A DNA stretch of 64,000 bases from Clostridium carboxidivorans P7 (GTDB taxonomy: Bacteria > Bacillota > Clostridia > Clostridiales > Clostridiaceae): assembly GCF_001038625.1 (NCBI RefSeq), contig NZ_CP011803.1, positions 1,984,001 to 2,048,000 on the forward strand, in the 5' to 3' direction. The position numbers and the translations under genes were made by a program. Below the pieces are notes generated by a model. The model was not told the DNA's origin and made no database searches. It saw only the letters and a program-made list of their open reading frames with translations. Of the stretch, positions 46,273-55,777 are shown one piece after another (the stretch's first letter is position 1; every line of letters starts with the position of its first letter).

Positions 46273-47992
46273 CAGCTCCTTTCATTTGAGATTCATAAAC
46301 TTCTCTATATATAGAATTACATTTTAGAAGCTCATCATGACTTCCAAACCCATCAATTTTTCCGTCATTTAATACAATAATTCTATCTGCATCTTCTACT
46401 GATGAAATACGTTGAGCAATAATAATCTTTGTAGTATCTGGTATTGTTTCTTTAAATGCCTTTCTAATAAGTGCATCAGTCTTAGTATCTACAGCGCTTG
46501 TGGAATCATCTAAAATTAGTATTTTAGGTTTCTTTAAAAGTGCTCTTGCAATACATAATCTTTGCTTTTGTCCTCCAGATACATTACTTCCACCTTGTTC
46601 AATATAAGTATCATATTTATCAGGAAATTTTTCTATAAATTCATCAGCCTGAGCCTGTCTACATGCAGTAATTAATTCTTCATCAGTAGCATTCTTATTT
46701 CCCCATCGTAAATTTTCTTTTATTGTTCCAGAAAACAACACATTTTTTTGTAATACCATGGAAACTTCGTCTCTGAGAGTTTCTATATCATATTTCTTAA
46801 CATCAATTTCTCCAACTTCAACACTGCCACTTGTTGTGTCATACAATCTTGGAATAAGTTGAACTAAAGTGGATTTAGCACTTCCTGTTCCTCCAATAAT
46901 ACCTATAGTTTCACCTGAATTAATTTTTATATTTACATCTTCTAAAACACAATTATCTAAGCTTTTATTATATGAAAAATTAACATTTTTAAATGTAATA
47001 GATCCATCTTTCACTTCATAAATTGAATTTTTAGGATTTGCCAAATCACTTTTTTCTTCTAATACTTCTATAATTCTTTCAGCTGATGATTTTGACATAA
47101 TTACCATGACAAATACCATAGAAATAATCATAAGACTCATTAATATATTAGTAGTATAAGTAAATAAACTCATTAATTCACCTGTTGTCATAGAATGTGA
47201 AACAATCATTTTTGCCCCAAGCCATGATAAAAGTAAAATACAAGTATACACTGCAAATTGCATTGCAGGAGCATTAATTATAATCAATTTTTCAGCTCTT
47301 ATAAAAAGTTTATATAGGTTTTCAGAAGCTTTATAAAATTTGCCTATTTCATGTTCTTCTCTTACATAAGCCTTTACAGTACGAATTGCCGTTAAATTTT
47401 CTTGCACACTAGCATTTAAATCATCATATTTTCTAAAAACTTGCATGAAATATGGGTGTACTCTAGTCATAATAAAATACAATACAATCCCTAAAAAGAT
47501 AATTGCTCCTAAAAATACTAAAGCTAATTTTGCATTGATATAAAAACTCATTCCCATAGCAAAAATCAACATAAATGGTGCTCTAACAAACATCCTTATT
47601 ACCATTTGAAATGCATTTTGAACATTTGTTATATCTGTAGTTAACCTTGTTATAAGTCCAGCTGTAGAATACTTGTCTATATTAGAAAAAGAATAATTTT
47701 GTATATTATAATACATTGCTCTTCTCAAATTTCTAGCAAAACCAGTAGATGCACTAGCTGCATATTTTCCTGACAATGCACCACAAGTAAGAGATATAAA
47801 TGATACTGCTAACATTACTGCTCCAACAACGCATACATATTTCATATCTCCTTTTCCTACCCCATTGTCAATAATCCATGCCATTAATAGTGGAATAATA
47901 GTCTCCATTATTGCTTCTAAAGCAACAAATATAGGAGTTAAAATTGCATCTTTTTTAAATTCTGCTACATAACTTGCTAATTTTTTTATCAT
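46253..47992 (-). CDS. ABC exporter, fused membrane and ATPase domains, first subunit
   Basis: A 579-residue half-transporter: six membrane segments (about residues 15-300), then ATPase with Walker A (GGTGSAKST), signature VSGGQKQR and Walker B ending ILILDDS. The catalytic Glu after Walker B is Asp (LDDST), the usual degenerate site of heterodimeric exporters, complementing the next gene's product. It is encoded 53 bases after the MarR gene with an operator-like palindrome between them. Likely a multidrug exporter at the plasma membrane. Confidence 0.93.
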   Translation of the reverse strand: MIKKLASYVAEFKKDAILTPIFVALEAIMETIIPLLMAWIIDNGVGKGDMKYVCVVGAVMLAVSFISLTCGALSGKYAASASTGFARNLRRAMYYNIQNYSFSNIDKYSTAGLITRLTTDITNVQNAFQMVIRMFVRAPFMLIFAMGMSFYINAKLALVFLGAIIFLGIVLYFIMTRVHPYFMQVFRKYDDLNASVQENLTAIRTVKAYVREEHEIGKFYKASENLYKLFIRAEKLIIINAPAMQFAVYTCILLLSWLGAKMIVSHSMTTGELMSLFTYTTNILMSLMIISMVFVMVIMSKSSAERIIEVLEEKSDLANPKNSIYEVKDGSITFKNVNFSYNKSLDNCVLEDVNIKINSGETIGIIGGTGSAKSTLVQLIPRLYDTTSGSVEVGEIDVKKYDIETLRDEVSMVLQKNVLFSGTIKENLRWGNKNATDEELITACRQAQADEFIEKFPDKYDTYIEQGGSNVSGGQKQRLCIARALLKKPKILILDDSTSAVDTKTDALIRKAFKETIPDTTKIIIAQRISSVEDADRIIVLNDGKIDGFGSHDELLKCNSIYREVYESQMKGADDNESK

Positions 47993-48008
47993 ATATTTTC
48001 CTCCTCTT

Positions 48009-48022
48009 GTTAGATTTCTAAC
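48009..48022. promoter_or_regulatory. MarR-type operator, internal copy
   Basis: GTTAGATTTCTAAC is a perfect palindrome apart from its centre, between the MarR and ABC genes. A near-identical copy lies upstream of the MarR gene. It may mark a second, repressed promoter for the exporter. Confidence 0.7.
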
Positions 48023-48031
48023 TAATGTTAC

Positions 48032-48063
48032 AAAAAAAATTGCACTTAATCAGCAATTTTTTT
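48032..48063 (-). terminator. Hairpin overlapping the MarR gene end
   Basis: AAAAAAATTGC and GCAATTTTTTT form an 11-base stem around a 9-10-base loop, spanning the MarR stop codon and followed by T on the minus strand. It may attenuate read-through into the exporter genes. Confidence 0.6.
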
Positions 48064-48477
48064 AGATAATCTGTCAAGTAAATGAATTAATATGTACATT
48101 TCATCATCACTTAACTCATCCCTCAAATATTTTTCAATTTTAATAATGGATTCATGTACTTTTTTTTGAATTTCAAGTCCTTTTTTGGTAAGTATTATCT
48201 TCTTAAGCCTTGCATCTTCAGAAACACTTACTCTTTCAACATACCCGTTTTTTTCCATCAATTGAAGTACACTAGTTACTGAAGAACGTCTAATATCAAA
48301 AACTTCTTCTATATCCTTTTGAAATACATCTCTATTTTGGGACTTATGATATACAAAACCAAGTACCATACTTTGAATACCTGTTATACCATACTTAGCA
48401 ACTTCTTTATTTATTTTTCTGTTGATTCTATTAGTGAAAATATTTACTTTTCTACCTATCAATTCTTCCTTATCCAT
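48046..48477 (-). CDS. MarR family transcriptional regulator
   Basis: A 143-residue winged-helix protein of usual MarR length with DVFQKDIEEVFDIRRSSVTSVLQLMEKNGYVERV as the recognition region and a basic wing (SEDARLKKIILTKKG). It probably represses itself and the downstream exporter: matching GTTAGAnnTCTAAC palindromes lie 22 bases upstream of its start and again before the exporter genes. The inducer is unknown. The ribosome site is GGATGAT-like. Confidence 0.92.
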   Translation of the reverse strand: MDKEELIGRKVNIFTNRINRKINKEVAKYGITGIQSMVLGFVYHKSQNRDVFQKDIEEVFDIRRSSVTSVLQLMEKNGYVERVSVSEDARLKKIILTKKGLEIQKKVHESIIKIEKYLRDELSDDEMYILIHLLDRLSKKIAD

Positions 48478-48498
48478 ATATCATCCTTCTATCATTTT

Positions 48499-48512
48499 GT
48501 TAGACTTCTAAC
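48499..48512. promoter_or_regulatory. MarR-type operator, upstream copy
   Basis: GTTAGACTTCTAAC, a palindrome matching the copy at 48009-48022 at 13 of 14 positions, 22 bases before the MarR start. Expected to overlap the operon promoter. Confidence 0.7.
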
Positions 48513-48669
48513 TAATTATAATTTTACCTGTAATTCTTGTCAATATAGTATATTTACTCATTATCATTATTTAATTCTCAAAAATTTGAAAGTAATCGTA
48601 TAAATTTCACTTGTTCTTACCATATCTATTAATCATATTGAACATTATATATATTTATAAATAAAAGTA

Positions 48670-48698
48670 TTGACAAACAGATTATAAAGTATTACCAT
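48670..48698 (+). promoter_or_regulatory. Promoter of the tryptophan T-box operon
   Basis: Perfect -35 TTGACA (48670-48675), 17-base spacer, and -10-like TACCAT (48693-48698), just upstream of the T-box leader. Confidence 0.65.
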
Positions 48699-48724
48699 GT
48701 AAACAATAACTAATTAAAGAAAAT

Positions 48725-48993
48725 AATCCTTTGACAAGGAGTAGTAGCTATTAAGTTTAGTTACAGAGAGCTGAAGGTGGTGTGATTTCAGCACGATAAC
48801 TAATAGTGAATGGACCTTAGAGGAGTAAACCGAAATTCAAAGTCATTTGAAGAGTAGTATTTACCGTTAGCCATACGTTATAATGGATAGGACATGTTAG
48901 TGTCTAAAATTCAAGTGATGTTTTTAATTAAGCATAATTTAGGTGGTACCGCGGATATCTCCGTCCTATTGTTATAGGACGGAGTTTTTATTT
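48725..48993 (+). promoter_or_regulatory. T-box riboswitch, tryptophan specifier
   Basis: A full T-box leader. Stem I shows AGAGAGCTGAAGG with GGTGTGATTTCAGC and the specifier segment AGTGAATGGACC, in which TGG (48811-48813) is the expected Trp codon. The T-box sequence AGGTGGTACCGCGG is at 48941-48954 and an intrinsic terminator follows (CTCCGTCCTAT/ATAGGACGGAG, 48959-48984, then T run). Uncharged tRNA-Trp should stabilise the antiterminator and allow transcription of the tryptophan transporter and M20 hydrolase. The specifier agrees with the downstream gene. The remainder of this 638-base gap holds the MarR operator and the promoter. Confidence 0.93.
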
Positions 48994-49115
48994 TATTAAA
49001 GATCTTTTTAGAACTATAACTGTGAACTATTTGCTAGCTTCCGGAGGCTTTCAAATATTAATCAGAATGTTTAAAAAACATTTAACATTAAATAATATTA
49101 GAGGAGATGTAAATT

Positions 49116-49631
49116 ATGAAATTGAAAAAAATTATTATAAATTCTTTATTTTTAGCCATCGGAACTGTAATAGCACAAGTTATTCCACCTGTATTCTTTG
49201 GAATGAAACCTGGTACTGGATTAGTCATGTTATTTATTATAATATTGCTCAATGATGATTATAAAACATGCATTACTGCTGGAATCGTACTTGGTATACT
49301 GTCAGCAGGTACTACAACATTTCCAGGAGGACAGCTGCCAAACTTTATAGATAAAATAATAACAACAAATATTCTATTTATATTATTAAAACCACTTAGA
49401 AATAGATTAAATAGCCAGGTAACAACTATTTTAACTTCAGCTTTAGGCACAGCCATTAGTGGAACTACATTTTTATTTCTAGTTTTAATAACTGTAGGAC
49501 TGCCTACAAAATTAAACCTATTACTTTTCACTGTGGTTCTTCCTGCATGTATCATAAATACTGTATTAACTTCAATTCTATATAATGCTATAAATGCAGC
49601 CTTGAAAAGAGCTGCAATCAAAGAAATTTAG
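49116..49631 (+). CDS. trpP: Tryptophan transporter, TrpP/YhaG family
   Basis: A 171-residue membrane protein with five or six hydrophobic segments. Its sequence follows Bacillus TrpP (YhaG): IPPVFFGMKPGTGLVMLF, GILSAGTTTFPGGQLPNFIDK, and VGLPTKLN near residue 130. It imports tryptophan. A GAGGAGATG site precedes the ATG, and it is controlled by the tryptophan T-box. The next gene, 17 bases on, encodes an M20 amidohydrolase. Confidence 0.92.
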   Translation: MKLKKIIINSLFLAIGTVIAQVIPPVFFGMKPGTGLVMLFIIILLNDDYKTCITAGIVLGILSAGTTTFPGGQLPNFIDKIITTNILFILLKPLRNRLNSQVTTILTSALGTAISGTTFLFLVLITVGLPTKLNLLLFTVVLPACIINTVLTSILYNAINAALKRAAIKEI

Positions 49632-49648
49632 TAAAGAAGGTTGAATAT

Positions 49649-50827
49649 ATGAATGAATATTATAAAGAAGCATTGGAAATCAATGATGAACTTGTTGCTA
49701 ATAGACGTATGTTTCATAACTACGCTGAAACTGGATTTGAATTGCCACAAACAATATCTCTTGTAATGAAAAAGCTCACTGAATATGGTTTAAAGCCTTA
49801 TCTTGTAGGAAAATCAGGAGTAAGTTGTACACTAGGTCAATCTGGTAAGACCATATTACTTCGTGCAGATATGGACGCTCTTCCCATGAAAGAAAAAACC
49901 GGGTTGGATTTTGCTGCAACTAATGGAAATTGTCATTCTTGTGGTCATGATTGCCATACTACTATGCTGCTTGGTGCTGCAAAGCTATTAAAGCAAAATG
50001 AAAATAAATTAAAGGGTACTGTTAAATTTATGTTTCAACCTGCAGAAGAATTACTTGCTGGTGCAAATGATATGATAGCTGCAGGAATACTAGAGAATCC
50101 TAAAGTAGATGCAGCAATGGGAATGCACATTAAAGTTGGTCATGAAAATTCCAATTTTGGTTCCATTACCTATGCAAAAGGTACAGCCTTATATTCAGGT
50201 GATGCTGTTCGTATTACTATAACTGGCAAAAATGCTCACGGAAGTACTCCAGAAAAAGGTGTAGATGCAATTAATATTGCAGCCCATGTGGTTATTTCGC
50301 TTCAAGAAATTATTGCAAGAGAAATACCTTGTACTGAACATGCTGTATTGATTGTTGGTAAAATACAAGGCGGGGATACTGTCAATACCTTAGCTGGCAA
50401 TGCAGTAATTGAAGCTTCTATTCGTGCAACTACACAAGAAAGTCGTTCTTTTTTAAAAAAGAGAATTAAAGAAATTAGTGAAAATGTAGCTGAAACTTTT
50501 AGAGGACAGGCAATTGTAGAATTTGTATATGGTATTGGCCCTTTATATAATAATCCAACCTTTAGTGAAGAAATTGCAAGTTATTGTAAAGAAATTTGTA
50601 CTGAAGAAAAAGTAAAAGAAATCCCTACTGCTTGTGGTACAGAAGATTTCACTAGTATTGCAGAACAAGTGCCCTCAGTTATGCTTAACCTTGGTGCTGG
50701 AAGTATTAAAGAAGGATATACTTACTCTATGCATAACCCTAATATGATCGTAGATGAAGAAATTTTACCATTAGGTACAGCTTTATATGCGCACTGTGCT
50801 ACTAAATATCTAGAAAATAATCTATGA
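49649..50827 (+). CDS. M20 family metallo-amidohydrolase in the tryptophan operon
   Basis: A 392-residue M20D amidohydrolase with RADMDALPM, HSCGHD (His96, Cys98, His100), FQPAEE (Glu133-Glu134) and the distal MHNPN histidine. It is 17 bases after trpP under the tryptophan T-box, so it is expressed on tryptophan shortage. It may free tryptophan from an N-acyl or indole-conjugated precursor; this is inference from context. It is a paralogue of the protein encoded at 10465-11640 and of similar length. Confidence 0.9.
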   Translation: MNEYYKEALEINDELVANRRMFHNYAETGFELPQTISLVMKKLTEYGLKPYLVGKSGVSCTLGQSGKTILLRADMDALPMKEKTGLDFAATNGNCHSCGHDCHTTMLLGAAKLLKQNENKLKGTVKFMFQPAEELLAGANDMIAAGILENPKVDAAMGMHIKVGHENSNFGSITYAKGTALYSGDAVRITITGKNAHGSTPEKGVDAINIAAHVVISLQEIIAREIPCTEHAVLIVGKIQGGDTVNTLAGNAVIEASIRATTQESRSFLKKRIKEISENVAETFRGQAIVEFVYGIGPLYNNPTFSEEIASYCKEICTEEKVKEIPTACGTEDFTSIAEQVPSVMLNLGAGSIKEGYTYSMHNPNMIVDEEILPLGTALYAHCATKYLENNL

Positions 50828-50942
50828 TAATATGTTAAATTTGTCTATATAAAAATATTATCTAATTTTCAATTAATATGGAATAATTTACTGTTCAAAT
50901 GAATATAAATATGTTGTATCAATCATATAAGGATGGGTTTAT

Positions 50943-51200
50943 ATGAAAATTACTAAAAAAGAGCAAATTATTAAGCTTTATAAGGAAGGTCTTAGAGTAG
51001 AGGATATAGTTAAGAAAGGATTTGGAAAAAAATACGTTAACCAGGTTCTAAAGTTTTTAAAAATTCCTGTAAAACCTAATGATAAAACCAATATAAAAGA
51101 TATAAAAGAATTAGCATCACTGCTTGAAACGCTAGAGAACAAATCTGATAAAATAAACATTAGCATTAATATATCAATAAAAGTGGATGACTGTAAATAA
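50943..51200 (+). CDS. Small helix-turn-helix protein
   Basis: An 85-residue protein with a resolvase/homeodomain-like helix-turn-helix at residues 5-40 (EQIIKLYKEGLRVEDIVKKG, then KKYVNQVLKFLKI) and a C-terminal tail of beta character (ISINISIKV). AAGGATGGG precedes the ATG and a terminator follows. Likely a small DNA-binding protein of unknown target. Confidence 0.7.
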   Translation: MKITKKEQIIKLYKEGLRVEDIVKKGFGKKYVNQVLKFLKIPVKPNDKTNIKDIKELASLLETLENKSDKINISINISIKVDDCK

Positions 51201-51209
51201 TACTGAATA

Positions 51210-51243
51210 AGGCAAGGGAAAATCCCCTGCCTCACTTTTTTTT
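51210..51243 (+). terminator. Rho-independent terminator of the small HTH gene
   Basis: AGGCAAGGG and CCCCTGCCT pair with one imperfection around a short loop, and a long T run follows. Confidence 0.8.
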
Positions 51244-51278
51244 AAAATAAAAAATCTTAATTTATCATTATTTAATGT

Positions 51279-51878
51279 TTATCCTGTTATATGAGTAAAA
51301 AGTGCTCCAAATCCATAACTGTAAGCCAATATGCACCAAGGCTTTCCAAGTATGATAATCCACATAAACTTTTTAAACGACATCTTACTTAATCCAGATA
51401 AATAACAAAAAATATCATCTGGAGCAAGAGGAACCAATAGTGTAAAGAACAATATAATAGCATATCCTTTTCCACCTTGAAACTTTCCAATATATTTTTC
51501 ATATTTTTCTTCTGTTATAATCTTTTTTACAAAACTAGCTCCATATTTTCTAGCTAGCAAAAACGATATAATTGATCCTAGAGTAATACCTATATAATTA
51601 AATATAAAGCTCTTCAAGCTTCCAAATAGTGCTACACCAACTATAGATCCAAAAACACCAGGAATTACCGGGAATATAACCTGTAACAATTGAATCACTA
51701 TCAAAACAATTGGTGCAAATACTCCAAATTGGCGAACATAATTTTCAAAAGCTGCTTGTGAAGAAAAATTACCTTCCATATAAACTTTTATAATAAAAAT
51801 TACCAACATAATTATCATTGTTAGTACAAACACATTAACATATTTCTTTATATTTTTTAGAGATTTTGTATATTCCAA
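51279..51878 (-). CDS. TVP38/TMEM64 family membrane protein
   Basis: A 199-residue VTT-domain protein with an N-terminal anchor (residues ~16-32), FPVIPGVFGSIVGVALFGSLK, and a TLLVPLAPDDIFCYLSGLSKM helix. The frame begins at a TTG after AAAGGAAAAG. It is a monocistronic relative of the two proteins in the ydjXYZ-like cluster but unlinked to it. Role unknown. Confidence 0.85.
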   Translation of the reverse strand: MEYTKSLKNIKKYVNVFVLTMIIMLVIFIIKVYMEGNFSSQAAFENYVRQFGVFAPIVLIVIQLLQVIFPVIPGVFGSIVGVALFGSLKSFIFNYIGITLGSIISFLLARKYGASFVKKIITEEKYEKYIGKFQGGKGYAIILFFTLLVPLAPDDIFCYLSGLSKMSFKKFMWIIILGKPWCILAYSYGFGALFTHITG

Positions 51879-52083
51879 ACTTTTCTTTTCCTTTCTTTCA
51901 TCATATTATCATCAGCACTTATTCATGTTAAATAGCAAGCTGCATGGTATAATTATAACAATTATTATGTCATTAAACAATCCTGTTATTGGAAATAGTA
52001 TCTAATAATTTGTGTACTAAATACATTGTGTCACATCGTACTTAAATTATCCAAGTATCATTAAAATCTTCTAATTTACCACA

Positions 52084-52115
52084 AAAAAGATGAAGCATAA
52101 AAGCCTCATCTTTTT
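52084..52115 (-). terminator. Terminator of the dCache chemoreceptor gene
   Basis: AAAAAGATGAAGC pairs with GCCTCATCTTTTT across a short loop, with a T run on the minus strand, 15 bases after the stop codon. Confidence 0.82.
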
Positions 52116-52129
52116 AAGATACTACATTT

Positions 52130-54124
52130 TTAAATTTTAAATTTATTTACTTCATCAAGCATTTCCTTAGTCATATTACTAAGTACTTGTGATGATGCTG
52201 CTACTTCTTCTGTAGTAGCATTCATTTCTTGTGATGATGCTGAAATTTCCTCAGAAGTTGCTGAAACTTCAAGTGAAACTGAAGACACATCATTTACCCT
52301 ATTTAAAATAGTATTTTTATCATTGTCTATACCTTCAGCAGAATTTTTAACTACTTCAATTTTAGGAATTACTTCACTTACTGCTTCTATAATATTTTTG
52401 AAGGACACTATTGAACTTTCTATGATCTTAACTTGATTTATTAATTCACCATCCATATCACTAGAATCTTTAACTATAGTATCAGTATTTTGGGATATTT
52501 CACTAATCAATTTGCTAATATCTTCTGCTGACACTTGAGATTGTTCTGCAAGCTTTCTTATTTCATCTGCAACAACTGCAAATCCCTTCCCTGATTCTCC
52601 TGCTCTTGCAGCTTCAATAGCTGCATTTAATGCCAATAAATTTGTTTGTTCTGCAATACTGTTTATTATATTTATAATCTCATTTATTTCATTTATACTT
52701 TTTCCAAGCCCCACAATTTTACCATTAAAAGTTTTAAATGAATTACTCACCTTTGATACAGATTGATTTAATCCATTCATTTCTGTACTACTTTCTTTTG
52801 CCATTAAACTAATTTCTCTGGACTTTGAGTCCACATCCTGTACTTCATTAACCATTCTGGACAATTTGTTACTAAAATCATTAAGAATATCTGTTACATT
52901 TATTAAATCCTGAGACTGAGAACTTGTTCCTTTTGCGATTTCATCTATTGCTTCTGCAACACTTTGTGATGAACTAGCTATTTCTTCCGAAACAGAAGAT
53001 AAATTTTCTGACTGCATATTAATATTTGCAGAATTTTCTTTTATTCTATTAATCATTGATCTTAATGATTCCTGCATTACTTTCATTGAATTACTCATGT
53101 CTCCAACTTCATCTTTCATTTGCAGATATCTAGTAGGAACTTCTTCACTTAAATTTCCTTCTGCCAATAAATCCAAATATTTTGAAGTTGATTTTATTCC
53201 TCTTGATATACTATTAGCAATAATATAAATCATTACAGCTCCAATTAATATGAACAATATAGAAAATGCTATAACAGAAATTCTTAAACTAGTAAGCTCA
53301 GAGAGTATTTCTCCTTTTTCCACTATAACTCCAACAGACCATTCAGTTCCTTTAACTGGAGCATAACCCATGTATTTATATATTCCTTCATAAGAATATT
53401 CACCTATTCCCGTTTCTCCTGCTCCCATTTTCTTTTCAATTTCAGCTAATGGCTGAAGTTTACTGTCCTTTTTTGCTGCTTCTATTGGATTATACATTTT
53501 AAGGACTAAATCTTTATTATTACTAGCAATATTTGTACCATCCTTTTTCATCATAAATGCATAACCTGTTTTTCCAAATTTCACTGCATTAGTTATGTCA
53601 CTCAAACGATTTCCATCTCTCGTTTCAATTAATACTCCTACAACTTCATTATTGTTTTTAATAGGAACTGCATATACAACTACTACATCTCCACCAGTCT
53701 TACTTACAAACGGATCTGATACATTGCTTTTATCAGATACAGCTTTTTGAAAATAATCTCTCTCTTTAACATTAACAATTGTTCCATCAGGTTTTGTTAT
53801 GTTTCCATTTTTATCTACAGCCTCTAGCCTGACACTCCCTATTCTTTTACCTTCTTCTGTAAGAATCTGAATTTTATTTTGCCATGAATTATTAGTGTCT
53901 CTTATTTCAGATCTTGCTGCAATGGCTGCTAATACATTCAGCTGCCCTTCAAGTTTACTTTGAACATTATTTGCTGTTTGTTCTGCTATTTTAGGAAGTG
54001 TTTTACCCAAATTTGTATTTAATGCCTTTGATGAATTTATAAACGAAATCACACCTAATCCTATACATATAATACATATTAGCAAACCTGAAAACACTAT
54101 CATTTTTGATTTAATACTCTTCAT
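52130..54124 (-). CDS. Membrane methyl-accepting chemotaxis protein with dCache sensor domain
   Basis: A 664-residue transmembrane chemoreceptor. Membrane segment 1 (residues ~10-30), an extracellular double-Cache domain (~35-280; [43 protein letters not shown], the dCache pattern), membrane segment 2 (~283-303), HAMP, and an MCP signalling domain with [20 protein letters not shown]. The frame is open to 54175, but GAGGG precedes the ATG at 54124. dCache domains bind amino acids and other small ligands. The gene is monocistronic. Confidence 0.92.
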   Translation of the reverse strand: MKSIKSKMIVFSGLLICIICIGLGVISFINSSKALNTNLGKTLPKIAEQTANNVQSKLEGQLNVLAAIAARSEIRDTNNSWQNKIQILTEEGKRIGSVRLEAVDKNGNITKPDGTIVNVKERDYFQKAVSDKSNVSDPFVSKTGGDVVVVYAVPIKNNNEVVGVLIETRDGNRLSDITNAVKFGKTGYAFMMKKDGTNIASNNKDLVLKMYNPIEAAKKDSKLQPLAEIEKKMGAGETGIGEYSYEGIYKYMGYAPVKGTEWSVGVIVEKGEILSELTSLRISVIAFSILFILIGAVMIYIIANSISRGIKSTSKYLDLLAEGNLSEEVPTRYLQMKDEVGDMSNSMKVMQESLRSMINRIKENSANINMQSENLSSVSEEIASSSQSVAEAIDEIAKGTSSQSQDLINVTDILNDFSNKLSRMVNEVQDVDSKSREISLMAKESSTEMNGLNQSVSKVSNSFKTFNGKIVGLGKSINEINEIINIINSIAEQTNLLALNAAIEAARAGESGKGFAVVADEIRKLAEQSQVSAEDISKLISEISQNTDTIVKDSSDMDGELINQVKIIESSIVSFKNIIEAVSEVIPKIEVVKNSAEGIDNDKNTILNRVNDVSSVSLEVSATSEEISASSQEMNATTEEVAASSQVLSNMTKEMLDEVNKFKI

Positions 54125-54308
54125 AATATCCCTCAATTCAATTAAAATACTTACCGTTAAACCAATCACATACATTATAATAATTTTTTAACAATAATTC
54201 TAATAGAAATTTCTATATGTATTAATAGTTTTCTTCTATAGAAATTGTATGTATTAGCATAATACTACAATTTTAATTTTTCTGAAAAATATACAAATAT
54301 TAAATCTT

Positions 54309-55754
54309 CTAATGAAATTTTAGCTTAAATACCGTTTTATATTCTTTACAACTTTCAATAGTTAAACTTCCTCCATGCTTTTGAACTATTCTATTTGCAA
54401 TAGAAAGTCCAAGCCCCGTACCACCTTTTGTATATCTTGACTTATCACCTCTTACAAAGGGTTCAAATATATTTTCCTTTAAACCTTCGTCAATACCAAT
54501 TCCATCATCTGCAATTATCAGTTGTATTTCGTAGTTATCACAAGTTAACTCTATTTTTGCTTTTGTTCCAATTTTATTGTACTTCAATACATTGGATATG
54601 ATATTTGAAATTGCTCTTTCCATCTCTACCTTATCAAATTCATACATGATTTCATTCTCTGGTAAGTTTATCTCAATTTCAAAACCTTTTTCCTCAAATT
54701 CATTATAATATTCAGATACTATTTGGCGTATAAACTCACAAAAATCCCAATTTTCTTTGTTTATTAAAAATCCACTATTATCAAGCTTTGTAAATTCATG
54801 AAGATTTTCAATTAAAGAAACTGTTCTTTTAGATTTATTATATATTGTATTTAAATATTGCTTAATTTTTTCATCATCCATTACCACATCATCTCTAAGT
54901 GCCTTTGAATAACCCATAATAGAAGTTAGCGGAGTCTTCAAATCATGAGATATATCTGATAAAAGCTGCTGCTTTAATCCTTCCATCCTATTTCTTTCTG
55001 CCTTTGAAGTTTCAATTTTTTCAGCCATAAAATTAAAAGCATCTCTTATTTCTGCAAATTCATTTTCTGCATTAAAATTAATTCTTGTGGAATAATCCTC
55101 CTCAGTCATTCTTTTTATACCCTGTAATATTTTCTTTAGCGGCATAACCACTTTTTTAGTAGTTAAGTAAGCATATAAAAATACAGAGGTTATTAAAAAC
55201 ACTATAATTATAAGTATAGCTACCAATATGTAGATTGCAGCCTTTTCAATATATTTATCTGGTGAAGGAGCTATATCCACATTTAATTTCACAATTCCAG
55301 GAGGTACTTTAACAATACAATAAAATTTTTGTCCATTGTTATTAAATGATGCAACAGAATAAAAATAAGAAGTATCACTTTTCAAATTATTATACGCTAA
55401 GTCCATAAAATGTAAGAGCTCATCTTCCGTATAGCTTGCTGCTTTATCTTTTTTACTTCCTATAACATAAATAACTTTTTTATTTGAATCAAGTATTTCA
55501 ACCCATCCTTTAGATGCAATAATTTTTGATGCATCAATTTTCCTATAATCACTTTTTACTATTTTTGATGCCATAAAAAATTTCTGTGTATCTTTTACAT
55601 ACTCTTCTGATGAAACCATCTTTCCTATAGTAAGAATTACAAAACCTATACTGCCTAATAATATAAGTAACATTAAAAACATAAAGACAATATAGTTCTT
55701 AAACATAGTAATATACAATCTTTTAAATTTTTTTCTTAACTTATTTAAAAACAT
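54309..55754 (-). CDS. Sensor histidine kinase
   Basis: A 481-residue kinase with two membrane segments (~19-41 and ~175-200) flanking an extracellular sensor region of about 130 residues, HAMP (~203-255), HisKA with the phospho-accepting His in SDISHDLKTPLTS (~275) and a HATPase domain with NVLKYN, DDGIGID and GTGLGLSI. It is encoded 23 bases after its cognate regulator. The sensed signal is unknown; the regulon inferred from the CTTAAG repeats suggests an envelope or antimicrobial stress. Confidence 0.93.
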   Translation of the reverse strand: MFLNKLRKKFKRLYITMFKNYIVFMFLMLLILLGSIGFVILTIGKMVSSEEYVKDTQKFFMASKIVKSDYRKIDASKIIASKGWVEILDSNKKVIYVIGSKKDKAASYTEDELLHFMDLAYNNLKSDTSYFYSVASFNNNGQKFYCIVKVPPGIVKLNVDIAPSPDKYIEKAAIYILVAILIIIVFLITSVFLYAYLTTKKVVMPLKKILQGIKRMTEEDYSTRINFNAENEFAEIRDAFNFMAEKIETSKAERNRMEGLKQQLLSDISHDLKTPLTSIMGYSKALRDDVVMDDEKIKQYLNTIYNKSKRTVSLIENLHEFTKLDNSGFLINKENWDFCEFIRQIVSEYYNEFEEKGFEIEINLPENEIMYEFDKVEMERAISNIISNVLKYNKIGTKAKIELTCDNYEIQLIIADDGIGIDEGLKENIFEPFVRGDKSRYTKGGTGLGLSIANRIVQKHGGSLTIESCKEYKTVFKLKFH

Positions 55755-55777
55755 TAATAATACCTTCCATGCATAAA

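Noticed and set aside
49022..49255. 77-codon frame after the T-box terminator
   Set aside because: It overlaps the start of trpP in another frame and lacks a proper ribosome site; trpP has clear homology.
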